A DNA stretch of 64,000 bases. It comes from Phoenix dactylifera (lineage: Eukaryota > Streptophyta > Magnoliopsida > Arecales > Arecaceae). The stretch covers positions 28,405,146 through 28,469,145 of the forward strand of contig NC_052399.1 of the NCBI RefSeq assembly GCF_009389715.1, given 5' to 3'. Shown piece after piece: positions 25,490-37,130 of this stretch. The notes beneath the pieces were generated by a model that did not search any database, was not told the DNA's origin, and saw nothing but the letters and a program-made list of their open reading frames with translations. The translations under genes and the position numbers were made by a program. Position 1 is the stretch's first letter, and each line of letters opens with the position of its first letter.

Positions 25490-26210
25490 GTCACATGAAA
25501 ATTACCAAAGCCTGTAGATTCGGATAACGGGCGTGGCAGTGGCTGTGTGGGATTTCACGCAGGAAATCTAGCGAGCAAGATCCGTGATCCCCGGTTGGAG
25601 CTATCCCAAATCCACCATTCCTCCTTGTATTGTTTCGTTGAAGGAGAGATTCGCCTAGTTTGGCTTCACGTGCCCCCCGCTTGTCCACAGGAGAGGGCGC
25701 GTCCATTATAGAAGCTTTCACCAAGGGCCAAACGCCAAAACTCACCTATTGCCCAGGTCTCGAAGGAAGCGAAGTACTTTGCACTGGAGTTGGTGGAGAA
25801 AACCAGCACTTACGTTTATTAAAGCTCTAAGGTGGTACAATATGTAATGACTCGGTTATCATAGTTTTGTGGCCACCAGGTGGGGGGCTCCATGAAGTGC
25901 ATGCATGCCCTCACAAGATTCCAGGGGGAGTTGGGTGTCTCGCAATCCACAAATGGGTATTAAGATTAGACCTTGGTAGAAGCTTGGCTTATCAAGAAGG
26001 ATGGTCCCCTTGGTTTGTCTGATAATTGTCCACAGGGTGTCTCTAAAAATCTTAAGATTATGTTCCTATAGTGGCGTGCTGTCCTACTAGATGATAAATC
26101 CTAGTAGATAGGCTTGCTTGGAGGCTGTAGTGGATCAGCTTAGGATAACATCCTTTATATGGACACTATGGTATAATTGTTTGATGATAACAGATGATTT
26201 GGAATGATGA
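25490..26210. other. Gap of higher GC, origin unclear
   Basis: This segment is less AT-rich than its surroundings and has short frames on both strands, none of which I recognise. It may be a decayed insertion. No terminal repeats or target duplications were found. Confidence 0.25.
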
Positions 26211-26220
26211 GGAAGATCAT

Positions 26221-26399
26221 TATTTCTTTTTTTTTTTTTTTTGAGATATGGATATCCCACCGGCCGATAGGAATTAAACAGGAGATCAATGGGTCAATTT
26301 CTTGATGGATAACTTGGCTTAAGCCCCGAGACCTCGGTTCTTAATTTGCTTACGAGTGGTAAAGAAGATGTGTGACCATTGAGCCGAAGCTCGGGTCAT
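26221..26399 (-). mobile_element. SINE with target duplication
   Basis: On the minus strand the element starts near 26399 with a tRNA-like head, in which CGGCTCAATGGT resembles an A box, and ends in a run of about sixteen A (plus-strand T, 26227-26242). The direct repeat GGAAGATCAT flanks it at 26211-26220 and 26400-26409. The A tail next to one copy of the duplication, the ~175-bp length and the tRNA-like head together fit a SINE. The B box is poorly kept. Confidence 0.75.
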
Positions 26400-26409
26400 G
26401 GAAGATCAT

Positions 26410-26825
26410 CATCCTCACAGATTTTTTCCGTCAAATTAGTATGAGACCGGCTGTAAAGAACTACTCTCGATTGAGAAGGTCTAATACAGAAAGATCAAAT
26501 TGTATTAACACTTTATCAACCCTCTAGAAATTGATGTCAAATTTAAAAAAAAAAACAAATTAATTTGTAAACAATATAAAAAAGAAACTTAAATGCAAAT
26601 GTAATCTTATTTCTCTTTTGTATTTTTATAGTAATTATGAATTGAGTTATAATATCAAATATTTAAAAATAGGAGATTAACAAACAACTCTTACTAATGT
26701 TGAACAAAAAGCAACCTGGAAGGTCTAGGATTAGTGCTCTCAAAACTTTTACTATGGGAAGACTCAATAACTAGGCTTATGGATCCCAAGTGAAATTTCT
26801 TAAGCATATTCCTTTATTAATTTAG

Positions 26826-26874
<49 letters not shown>

Positions 26875-27175
26875 TAAGAGAAAGAAGGGAGACCTACCTA
26901 TACTATAATTATACAACTCAAGATCCACGGGGAGGCACCATCTAAGAATCAAAATCAAAATCTATGATTGCTAAATAAAGGGGTATGATAACTAGTTACT
27001 TCCTTTCTGAAAAAATAAATAAAATTTATCTAAAATCTTGACATGGTCGACTTCGAATATTATGGCTCTAGATATTACTGGGCTATGGTGCTGCTAGTAA
27101 TATTGCTCTATGGAAGATTTTTGGAAGAGAATTCTTTGTGTGAGGTTTTCTCTGCAACAATTAGGAGGGGATCTA
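26410..27175. other. AT-rich gap with a microsatellite
   Basis: No gene was recognised. A compound (AC)n(AT)n microsatellite lies at 26827-26874, with the AC part followed directly by the AT part. Confidence 0.5.
26827..26874. repeat. Compound (AC)n(AT)n microsatellite
   Basis: About fifteen AC repeats run into about nine AT repeats. It is likely polymorphic in length. Confidence 0.97.
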
Positions 27176-27510
27176 TGTAACATCCTAGAACCTCACTCAA
27201 AAAAACTAGTCGGAAGGTATTATTTAGATTTCTCGACTTTTACATACTCCATTTAAGTTCTAGCTTCCTCACCATACTAAGAGTCCAAATTCAATCAATT
27301 TCAATCACAAACATTATTATTAGTATGTGTTTAGATCCAAATGGATTCGTGTTGTAGTATTCCTCACTCTCCATAGATCATGTACCAAGTTGCTATGATA
27401 TTATTTAAAACAACTCAGAAGTTTATTCAAAAAAGCTCTAGTTAAAAGGTATTATTTGGGTTCATTAGCTTTGTATGATTATCTAAAATTTCTCTAATGC
27501 ATAACTGATA
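27176..27510 (-). mobile_element. TRIM-like element, copy 1 (decayed)
   Basis: Minus-strand order: terminal repeat (about 27510-27410), a tRNA-Met primer-site-like segment, a short interior, and a second terminal repeat (about 27285-27176). The terminal repeats share AATACCTTYYRACTAG, then TTTTTTGAGTGAG on the minus strand. They match the repeats at 29000-29399 and 42130-42420, so three copies of one family lie in this window. It is old by its divergence. No coding capacity is expected. Confidence 0.6.
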
Positions 27511-27519
27511 TATAATTAA

Positions 27520-28980
27520 ATACACGCACACATGGGTTTCCACAGTGTTTGACCTAGATGATCTCCGAAGCAGTAAAACAGTTCAGCGTGCTCTATTTCT
27601 TTTCCGTTTTACTTTGGAAGTATGGACTTTATTTGCAACAAATGCAGGTTGGCAGCTAAGATATCTAAGCTGGGATTTTGTTCAGTCACCTTGCTAAGCC
27701 TTCTTCAACGAATGAAGAAGGCTTCTTGAGATTTCAAATCGCACGATTGCATACATCTTGTGGCAGATATGGATGGATTGAAATATGAGTCTATTCCAAG
27801 GAATTTATCGACGTGCTCAGCTTGTTTTTTTTTCATTTTGCTATGTATCATCTAAATGTTGAGAGGATTTGGATCGAAAGAGATTCCTTTACCGGATCAA
27901 GTCCAAAGTTTAGAATTGGTGTCATCCTCTCATTTCTGACATCCATCATTGGTCATCCTTGGTAATTGACTGGAAAGCCTTGCACATTTATTATCTTGTA
28001 GAGAACCAGACTGGTATTGCTGCTAATATGGGATGCATTCTTCAAATTGAGATCGATATAGCTAGACCATTTTTTTTCCTTCTGCTTCTTTTAATAAAAT
28101 TTGCTACTCTTTTATTCAACTCCCAAAAAAGCAGTACTGCTTTGAACAGGAGACAAATTGAACATCATTTAAGATAAGCTAAAGTAATTCAATAGTGTTA
28201 CTCTTGATTTGTTAAAGCTAGTATGATACCTATATTTTGTTAAAGTTTTAGCTATTAGCATCATGGGAAAACTATATTTTCTTTATTGGGAGTTCATGAA
28301 ATCTCATGGTGCAATATTTTAAAGAAATGGAAAGGACCAGTGGGAAGACAAATGTTATCAGAAACATGTGGTGCTACAATTGGCTTCCATACACCTACCA
28401 ATAGGCCAAAAAAGAAACAATTGTCAAGATTTGTAGAGATGACATAACAGGAGCCAGTGGACATTATATAGTGAAGGGATCAACTTTTTTGATAGTCTAG
28501 ATCTGCATCTACGTTTCATAGACCAAACAGATAAGTGGGAATGGGCCAAAGAGTCGCTTATTCCAGGACAGAAGCCAATGGAAGGGCGGAAGGACAGATT
28601 CTACTATGTGGAGGATCTTGGAAGGACGGATTCTACTGAACGTGGAGCCTACTATATCATCTGTGATTACTGAATCACTGGCAAGCTCGTTTACCGAATT
28701 TGAGAGGATTTGGGATCCATCTTTGAACGTCTATACCAATGACTATTAGGTCACGCGCGCTTTGAACATCTGCATCCATCTATAAATAAAATAAGAAATA
28801 AAAATTATCCCATATTATATTTCTTTCAGCTAAAAACTTTTAGATGCCAAAATTTATCATTTATCCTGGATTTTGAAAACAAAACCTTAGCGGCCCTCGA
28901 TCCACTTATAGTAATGAAAGTCTTGTGCCAGTAGCCATAAGTAAATCAAGTTTAGTATGTGTTTTTATTTCAAAACATTA
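27520..28980. other. Gap, no gene recognised
   Basis: AT-rich DNA with no convincing coding frame. Around 28590-28645 a short GGAAGGACGGATTCTACT-type phrase occurs twice. Confidence 0.35.
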
Positions 28981-28999
28981 GATGAATTTAGGCCTACAA

Positions 29000-29399
29000 T
29001 GTGAGGACTCGACCGGGTGTATGTTTAGTCTCATATTGGTTCTTCGCCGAGGAGATGTTGGGTACTTATATAGGACTAAGGAGTCCAAAAAATACCTTCG
29101 GAATAGCCTTTTGGGTGAGGTCCTGGGTTATATATGGATTAAGAAACACTGCAGCATAGGTTCATAGAGGCCGACCACAGGCCGATTGTGGTGCTTGTAA
29201 TTAGATTTGAATGAATTTAAATCCTTAGAGTGATGAGGACATCAGAGCTTGAACAGGGGGAGTATGTGAGGATTTGTCCGAGCGTATGTTTAATCCTACA
29301 TCGGTTATCCGCAAAAAAGATCTTAGATATTTATATAAGACTAAAAAGCCTAGAAAATACTTTTAGGTTAGCCCATTTGGATAAAATCCTAAGCTGTTA
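29000..29399 (+). mobile_element. TRIM-like element, copy 2
   Basis: Two similar terminal repeats of about 134 bp (29000-29133 and 29265-29399) open with TGTGAGGA and share GTATGTTTA, a TATATA(A/G)GACTA TATA-like box and GCCYATTTGGATAAA-type endings. The 130-bp interior has no coding capacity and ends in a purine tract GAACAGGGGGAGTA just before the second repeat. That arrangement is a terminal-repeat retrotransposon in miniature. The interior word GGTGCTTGTAATTAGATTTG is shared with the copy near 42130-42420. Confidence 0.7.
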
Positions 29400-30318
29400 G
29401 ATGCAAATCAATCCAACTTGAATGTACTGCTTCCAATCATAGGTTTTATACTATCATTGAATCAATGGGCTTGTAGCCATAAGTAAACTCCTAATATCAT
29501 CTTCCTCGCTCAAGTGTGTATCTTTGTCCGTCTTCAAATTAATTAAGATTACACAATGGCCAAATTTTGAAAATACCAGTTTTCCTGAATAAAAAACCTC
29601 CTGCAAAAATTTTCTCGCTTTCATGTAATTAATTTACAACTATTAATGGTGAAACTCTTGCAGAGGTTTCATGTATTAAGAACATAATAAATACTATAGC
29701 CATTAAAATCAATCATCATCATGGATAATTACAGATGACGATGATCATGGAAAATACTGAAGCATTTCTTTGCTCGAGTCACTTCATCAGATAAATAACA
29801 TATGTTCATAGGTTGCACAAAATTTTAAATCTAAAATTCTAATCAAATTGCTTCTATTATATGATAATTGTTATTTACCACTTATCCCAAAAATTTAAGC
29901 TGACATGAGAGGGTCAATGTATATCAGGTGGAGTAGTAGTAGCTAGAACAGGATAATGGTCAACAAGGGCTGTTGTCTTAATTCTTATCATGCATATATA
30001 ACATGAAAAAAATAAAATCTTTGTAATTTTCATAATGGTCATTATGCTGAATCTTGAATAAAGCTGACTTGTTAACAAAATTTTCTTACATGCAAATGCT
30101 AATAATAATTATTCTTTCTGAAAAATAGTAATCTAGGACATCAAGAGGAGGCATCAAATAAGAGGATAGAAAAATGCTCAAACAGCAGCTTGGTGAATCC
30201 CCACTCCGAGTGTTTACACAAACAACGCAACAGAAGCATCTCCATTGCCAGAGCGATGGACCACACCACCAACCTCCGACGATCACAATGATGAGCAGAA
30301 CGCCAAAGACCGCATGAT
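29400..30318. other. AT-rich gap downstream of SMP gene 1
   Basis: No gene was recognised. The last few hundred bases would carry the 3' UTR of the minus-strand SMP gene. Confidence 0.35.
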
Positions 30319-31500
30319 CTACTTCCGGTTCTGATTGCAGCGAGCCGCCTCCACGATCGACGCCGCCACTCCTCCCGGCCGCGTTGCCATCTCTGGATCG
30401 TTCCGCATCTCTGCCCCCGTCACCCTCTCCGCGTCCGCCCTCGTCACCGCCTTGTCCGCCGGCAGCTTCGCCGTCGCGTTCTGCACAAAGAGCACTCTGG
30501 TCAGAGATCTCTTAATCTCTCTAGGTGTGACCCTAAACACGAGAGGGCTGCTTCCCGTTTTCACGGATCCGATCCGAAACAGGTTCGCGGGTCGGGTTCG
30601 GATCCGTATCGCGTATATTACGACCTTATCCTCATCAAGGACTCTGATTTACGATTTTGCCATCGGCCTGGGTAATGATAGCATGAGTAAATTACCGACA
30701 GGACGTCGGCGAGCTTGGTCTTGTTCTCATCCCGTGTAATTCGGGCGTTGGCGTCGGCCGCCGCCTGGGGCTGCAGCGGCGACGCCTCCTGAAGCCACCA
30801 TGTTGGTCCCCGTGGCCCTCGCCTCCGCCGCCTGGATCGCCGCCGCGTCGCTCCGGTCCACCGGCTTGTTCCCCGCCGTCCTTGCCGTCGCCTCCAGCGC
30901 CTGTCCGATTGTCATCGCCGAATCCCTTCCCCTCGCCCCTCCTCCGCCGCCACTCGCCGCCGCCGACCCCGGTATTAATATCTCGTATTCCTCCACCACC
31001 TAGCAAAAATAAGCGGCTTCCTTGTAAAAGCACGGTTTCGCAAAGAGCTTCGAAATTCGTGCAGCTTCTGGGGCGCCTATCTCGGATGAACCCAGTGCGA
31101 CTATTAAAGTCCCCACGTGAGGATATTTTGGTCATTACGAAGGAAACGCCTGTAGATACTCTCGTACCTGGCCGGCGATGGACTCGGTGAGGACGCGGCA
31201 GCCGGGGAGGTGGATCTCGGCGACGGAGACACCCTGACTGGCGGGGCCGTCGCCAACATCTTGGTGGCCCACAAAGCTGGCCTGCTCGTTACGGGTGGCG
31301 GAGGACATCATGACGGCGGCGGGGCCGCCCTTCCGGGTGTGGCCCAGCACCAGGTTCTCGGCCGACTGCATCATGGCTGCAGCCTTAGGTGCGATGGGCT
31401 GGTCTTCTAGGCCCCCCTGGACGTTAAACACGTCCCCATACTTGACAGGTTGGGTCTGGGTCTGACCTTCTTGACGCCTGGTTGGTTGCTCTTGGCTCAT
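30319..31500 (-). CDS. Seed maturation protein (LEA D-34/SMP family), copy 1, frameshifted
   Basis: Three exons on the minus strand: 31168-31500, 30696-30999 and 30319-30480. SMP/D-34 LEA proteins are hydrophilic proteins that build up in drying seeds and are thought to protect cell contents. Exon 1 starts MSQEQPTRRQEGQ and has YGDVFNVQGGL, then AAAMMQSAENLVLG, the family signature. Exon 2 holds EALEATA-type and DAAAIQAAEARATG repeats, and exon 3 holds KLPADKAVTRADAERVTGAE. All introns have GT-AG ends. Exon 2 is 304 bp, one base more than a multiple of three. An extra G in the plus-strand GGGG at about 30760 shifts the frame, and without it the frame reads QAAADANARITRDENKTKL. As read, the protein ends early in exon 2. 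This is either a sequencing slip in a homopolymer or a young loss of function. It pairs with the intact copy at 35498-36532. Confidence 0.9.
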
Positions 31501-31575
31501 CGATGGATGCTTGGGAATTCTTATGGGGGTAAAACGTAAAAGAAGAGGATGAAGGGAAAGGGTTAATGTCCTGAG

Positions 31576-31690
31576 GAGTTGTATATATACGAGGGAGCGC
31601 AGGAAGGAGGTTTGGACGTGTGGAGGGATGGCGAGACGTTGAGAGATAAGAGGGAATGGGTTGCTTGTTTACGGACACGTTGTGGGCCAG
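31576..31690 (-). promoter_or_regulatory. Promoter of SMP gene 1 with ABRE-like sites
   Basis: A TATA run GTATATATAC lies at 31581-31590, about 80-90 bp upstream of the ATG. Further upstream, ACGTG occurs at 31616-31620 and ACACGT at 31675-31680; on the coding strand these read as ABRE-type ACGT cores. ABA-responsive ACGT elements are usual for seed LEA genes. Control by ABA/bZIP factors is inferred. Confidence 0.6.
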
Positions 31691-31699
31691 TTGTGGGGT

Positions 31700-32540
31700 T
31701 GTTGACCAGTCTGACATTTATGGGCAGACCATGGAGGATATCAGTAACGCGATCAAGCAACTATGTGGGTCAAGATCTCGGTTTGCAAAGATGTCAGCTT
31801 GTCTTGGACATGAGACACGGTGACAATTATCTTTGCTTGTTATAGACTATTATCTTGGCTTCACGTACAGAAGGGATAGGGGAGGTGGTGATAATCTACT
31901 TATCACCCAAACTCATTTAAGCCAAACCCAAAGCTGTTTATTTGAGGTTTGATTTTGTGCCGGTTGGCAGATCAGATCATGAATTTTCCAACCCTTATAG
32001 ATAAGATCGAACCCTTTGAAACACGAAAGAAGCTAGGATTCATCTTAATTCCTTTCCGACCACAAATCCGCTGTTGGTTCGTATTGAGAGTACAATCCAA
32101 TCATCAACATCACAAAAGAAGATCGATCATTTTTTTGAACTTTTGATGCAACCCGCACTACAAAACTTCAACGCTTCATTGATTGCCACATGGCCCACAT
32201 CCTATAGACAGCAACTAGTATTTAATTAGTATATATACTACCAAAGATAGGCTACCCTATGTATTGGATATTAGTTCTCCGTATTGTTAAGTACATCTTA
32301 CATTTGAAACTCCAAGGACAAAAAGAACCTTTTCTTGAAGCGTAAAACCACAAACCGATATATTTACTGAATATTTATTCTATTTGAGCTGCACGAATAG
32401 TTAACCACAAATTGAACTGATTATTGTAGAACACCAGCTTGAATCCAAATCAACTAGTATTTAATCAGCTTATATATTTTTGTAACCGTAAAAAAAACAA
32501 GATAGAATATTTTAAAGATTGAATGTATTGAAAACCATGA
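31700..32540. other. Gap between SMP gene 1 promoter and LINE relic
   Basis: No gene was recognised. The sequence is AT-rich and without clear repeats. Confidence 0.35.
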
Positions 32541-32549
32541 TTTTTCTTT

Positions 32550-34130
32550 TGGAAGAAAAATTCTTGAGATCCTCTTATGACAGATATGCCAGAAGAGAGC
32601 CATTAAGATTTGGTCCCAATCCCCTCCTCAACCCCAATTGAATTTTTTCAATCTCTAAGAAGTTAAGAACACAAGGAGATCAGGTGGCCAGCCATTCAAC
32701 TTGAGATATGAATTCAGAGATGATCAACGAAGTCTTGTAAAAGGATACTTGAGGAAGAGTTAGGAGGTAGTTTCCACAGCTGTTCCACCCAAAGGACATC
32801 CAAAGCCAACCGCTTAACTTTTCTGTGCAAGCATCTCTCTGTATGCAATCTGTTCTTCAAAGCAAGTCAAAGAACCACTTTGATCTTTTATGGTACCTTA
32901 TATTTCCAAATTACTTTGTAGTAGGGATACTAGATTCCATTGGTATTAATGAATCTGTAGTAAATAATCAATATTGAACTTGTATCTTGGTTAGCTTTCA
33001 AATAGCTCTAACATGCGGAAGATCTAATTACTGTGATGATTCCAGCAGAGTGAGTGACCCAAAAAGTTCTTCGAAAAATTTTTATTCCCATTTTGCGAGT
33101 AATGAGAGGTTCATACTTCTTATGTTCTTTAGGCCTAAACCACCTTCTTCTTTATCTTGACAAACATAATCCCAATTTACAAGACAATGTAAGCCATTAG
33201 CATTTTCTCTCCCAATCTAGGAAAAGGCATGCTTCATTTGGTGTATCCTATTGGAAACCTATTTTGGTTGCTTAAAGACAAACATATAGTAGGAAAAGTC
33301 TTCCCCAACTGGATAGTAATCTCCCTTTCCAAGAGACAAGTCTAGCAGCAATCTTCTTCAAAAGAGACATCCAATTCTGTTTTGCAATTGTATTATCACT
33401 TATAGGCAGAATAGTGAAGGCAGTTCATTATGATGGCAAAGATGGAAGCTTCTCTATCATCCATGTTAATACACAGAATAGAGCTTCTGTATAATTAAAT
33501 TTTGATCCTCAAAGCACCTTCAAAGGCAAGTAGTCAATGATACTCTCCTTCCTAGCACAAAACAATAGGCTATAAAGTATCAATTTCTGATGTTGTTAAA
33601 TAAAGGTTGTTCCCAATACCTTTAATGAACCCAGCTATCCTTGCCTACTTGAGGAGTCTCAGTACGTAAGGCATTGCCTTAAACCTTGCTTGCACTATCT
33701 TCCAGGGGAGCCATTCATAAGGAGGGCAATTGATGCCTTCATTTTTCTGAGACCTGGCTCTCAACACAAAAAGGAGGAATACCCAATGAGCTTTATTAAA
33801 GGCCTTTTTTTTTGCTGAAAATTATTAAAGGCCTTTTCGAAGTCAAGTTTGCAGAGTACTTCTTCTTTCAGTTCAACTGCAATAAACAAAAATCTCATGA
33901 GCACTCAAGAAGTTCTCAATGATCGAGCGCCAGTTAATATAAACGACCGACTGTAAACGAGAGGGGAAGAAATTTTGCCAGATAGGTTGCTAGGACCTTT
34001 CTGATAACTTTGTAAAACTATTCAAAAAAATAATCGGGCAAAGATCATGAATGGTGAGAAGGCCATCTTTTTTGGGAAATGAGAGTGATACAAGTAAAAT
34101 TAATCCTCAAAAGGTCAAGGGTACCTTTGT
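32550..34130 (-). mobile_element. Decayed LINE, reverse transcriptase region (minus strand)
   Basis: On the minus strand the relic keeps LCKLDFEKAFN near 33830-33857, the classic LINE reverse transcriptase block. About 700 bp further on, WDYVCQDKEEGGLGL near 33130-33180 matches the WDxVCxPKxxGGLG block found after the RT domain of plant L1-type LINEs. Many stops and frame changes separate these, so it is old. The 5' end (endonuclease) is missing or beyond recognition, and the 3' tail was not located. Confidence 0.75.
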
Positions 34131-34139
34131 TGAAATCAT

Positions 34140-35490
34140 CAATAAATACATAAGATGTAATTATTGTTCATTGCATGATCATCTGTATGAATATATATGT
34201 TTTTTTAATGTATGCCGATAATTATAATCATATGATACTCGATTTGCATTTAGTTTTGCAAAAAATATAGTATTAAATTAATTGAATCTTATTTAGCAAT
34301 ATAAGATTGGAATCTGTACAACTAGGCAGTTGAGTAAGAAGATTAAACTAGACACGGCAGTTGAGTAAGAAGATTTAGACTTGCCACGTTCATATGGCCT
34401 GCCAATCATGGATGTAACATTATAGTTTACCTCCATAGCCTGAATAATAATATTATAGATTGCCAATCACTGAAGCATGACCGTAGAAAATCCAACACCA
34501 AAAAGATATCTATCATCAGATCCAAATCTTACCAATAAGAAAATGACAGATATGTTATTATATCACAATTAAATAAAATAAAACATGATCAACATATTAC
34601 AATTAGTTTATGATATATGACATATATGTATATATCAATTTATTCAAGCCGTGCCGCATAATTGATATAAAATTTCCTGGTCTTTCATTTCAATATTATT
34701 TATTTGCCAAATTTTACTTTTAAATTATTTATATTAGTGTGTGCACGAAGGAAAAGAAGACGGGGTTCAAAGCAAGAGAATGCTCAGTTTGAAGATAATA
34801 GCTGAGCCAAAAATAGTTAGCGCATCTTGGATGGCCAGATGAGTAGTCAAACTATATAGTTGAACCTCTTTTTTTAATTTATCGATGGAACTATTTATTG
34901 ATTTGATATGATAATTAGTGGTACTCTTTATGGATTGATTTGATAATTAGTTTTTTCGAATTTTGTTTTCTCTGTATACGTTGCATGCTTTCCAAGACTA
35001 TGCCTAAGCGGTTATGTGCCTATGTCACATATCCGATTTGAGCAAAGGTTTTATGGTGGGACACAATAATGTTAGATTTCGTGGAGAACTGGATGGGGTT
35101 GGCCGAAGGCGGAGAAGTGAGGGTTGGCCGAGAGTCCCTTATAAAATTCTTGATAAATGTAGTGCTTGGGATCCAAGAAATGTGGTACGAGACAGACCTC
35201 GGTATCCTTCCAAGATGATGGCCCACTTTTACCTCGACATTATACACATCCGGGAGCTCGTATGAAGCATTATTTTTCCAGTTAGATATGCTTTCGGATA
35301 AGCAAAATTTATTGGCTAAGACGATCGGTTACACCAAATCCACACGATAACCATAGTAGGCAAAACGCGAGACTGCAAAACATCACCTTCACTCGCTCTA
35401 ACTCTACATATACATGAAACTGACTCGCACACATAACTAAGACTATCAAGCAACTCCTATTTTTTTCACCACGAACACCAACGCCATCAT
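34140..35490. other. Gap downstream of SMP gene 2
   Basis: AT-rich, no gene recognised. A 20-bp phrase GGCAGTTGAGTAAGAAGATT occurs twice at about 34326-34376. Short frames near 35020-35260 on both strands match nothing I know. Confidence 0.35.
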
Positions 35491-35497
35491 AAGAAGC

Positions 35498-36532
35498 CTA
35501 AACCTGCGGGTTCTGATTGAGCCTTGCCGCCGATGCTACGTTCTCCGCCACGCCACGCGGGTGCGTCGACACGTCCAGTCTATTCCGCATCTCCGCTCCC
35601 GCCACCCGATCCGCGTCCTCCCGCGTCACCACCTTGTCCTCAGGAAGCTTAGTAGTCACATCCTGCCATCGTATTCGTAGTATTCTAAGATGTAAGTAAT
35701 CTCTTTAATCTCCCTAGAAGTGTCTATAAGAGCACAAGTTTGGATATGGCTTGGAACCCAGCGGATCCCGGCATAGAGAGATTTTGCCATCGGCAGGGCA
35801 GAAATACTTACAGTTAGCACGTCTCTGAGCTTGATCTTGTCCTCCTCACGCGTCAACCGAGTGTTGGCGTTTGCTGCGGACTGCGCCTCGTCGCCGACAC
35901 CCCCTGGCAGAACCTCATTCAGTCCTGTCGCCCTCGCTTCCGCTGCCTGGATCGCCGCCGCGTCGCTCTGGTCCACCGGCTTTTCCCCCGCCGTCATCGC
36001 CGTCGCTTCGAGGGCTTCTCCAATAGTAAATGCATCGCCATACGCCACCCCAGTCGGTGTTGTCGTGCTCACCGGAGCCGCCGTCTCATACCTCCCCACC
36101 ACCTTGGCAAAAGCCAAAATATAATTTAAAGAAATTGTAATTCCGTACTCGGATCTTATCCCCCTACTTGTTATATTATACCTGTCCGCCGACCGACTCG
36201 GCGACGATGCGATGGCCGGCGAGGTCGGTCTCGGTGACGGTGACGCCCTGGTCAGCCGGAACGTCGCTGACGTCGCGGCGGCCAACTAGCCCGGCTCTCT
36301 CATTCCTGGCGGCGGCCGACTGCATGACGGAGGCAGGCCCGCCCTTCTGTGTCTGGCCTATGATCTGGTTCTCGGCGGACTGCATCATGGCCGCGTCCCC
36401 GGGAGCAACCGGCTCGCGAGCCAGCTCCCCCTGGACGTTAAACACGTCCCCATACTTGATGGGCTCTCCTTGGGCGCGGGCGCCGGTCTCGGCCTGTTTC
36501 AGTTGAGTCCTCCTTGGCTGTTCCTGGCTCAT
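35498..36532 (-). CDS. Seed maturation protein (LEA D-34/SMP family), copy 2, intact
   Basis: Three minus-strand exons, 36182-36532, 35812-36102 and 35498-35662, join in frame to 268 residues, the usual SMP size. Introns are short (79 and 149 bp) with GT-AG ends and phase 0. The protein is hydrophilic and seed-type, expected to act in desiccation tolerance in the cytoplasm or nucleus. Exon 1 opens MSQEQPRRTQLKQAE and carries IKYGDVFNVQGELA, AAMMQSAENQIIGQTQKGG and ARNERAGLVGRRD. Exon 2 carries IGEALEATAMTAGEKPVDQS and AAAIQAAEARATG. Exon 3 carries LPEDKVVTREDADRVAGAEM and ends NQNPQV. These are the three SMP repeats, each rich in Ala, Gly and Glu. The exon structure is identical to copy 1, so the two arose by tandem duplication; the DNA between them has since taken up a LINE. 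Confidence 0.95.
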
Positions 36533-36652
36533 CCTTGAAGAAGACTGGGTTAATTTGGTTCTTGCAATAAAGTTGCAGTCCTTTTTACTACCGAATGGGA
36601 CTTGAGAACCGTATCTAGCGAGTGTTTTGAAGGTTGTCTTTGGGGTGTGGGC

Positions 36653-36756
36653 ATATATATATAGGCGAGCGGTGGAACGAGGGGAGGACGTGTGGAATCT
36701 TTTGGTGACACGTTGAGTGCCAGGTGGAATCTTTTGGTGACACGTTGAGTGCCAGG
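36653..36756 (-). promoter_or_regulatory. Promoter of SMP gene 2 with duplicated ABRE-like unit
   Basis: A TATA run (about 36653-36663) lies ~120 bp upstream of the ATG. Upstream of it, a 32-bp unit is repeated head to tail (starts 36693 and 36725), each copy holding TGACACGTTGAGTGCCAGG; another ACGTG lies at about 36688. On the coding strand each copy reads CAACGTGTCA, an ABRE-type element. The repeat doubles the ABA-response site. Function is inferred from known seed LEA promoters. Confidence 0.7.
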
Positions 36757-36769
36757 TGGGTGTTTGTGG

Positions 36770-37130
36770 AGCAGCAGCCGATTAATTATCAGAAAAAGGC
36801 GTTTCTTTTGAGCGGTGGAACGATAGCGGCGGTCGTCGCCGACCTGACATGGGGATACGGGAATGGATAGCCTTGCGGAGGGAGGTGACCGCCTAAGCGT
36901 CAAAAAGAAAATCTTGGAATGAGAATACTTTAATTTTGTCTCGAATTGTTGGTGTAACTATTACGTCCACAGAAAAGTTGCACACAACTATATATCATGT
37001 GATCGAAGCTATCAAACAATCGAATTGTTCATGAGCAATCTGGGTTTGACTTGGAAGTTGCATGATGTAAGTTTACAGTTTACTCGATTAGTACTTCTTA
37101 TTAAACTTCAATAAGGGGTATTGGCTAATT
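36770..37130. other. Gap between SMP gene 2 promoter and LINE relic
   Basis: No gene seen. The first part may still belong to the SMP promoter; the last part may be the decayed 5' portion of the LINE that follows. Confidence 0.3.
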
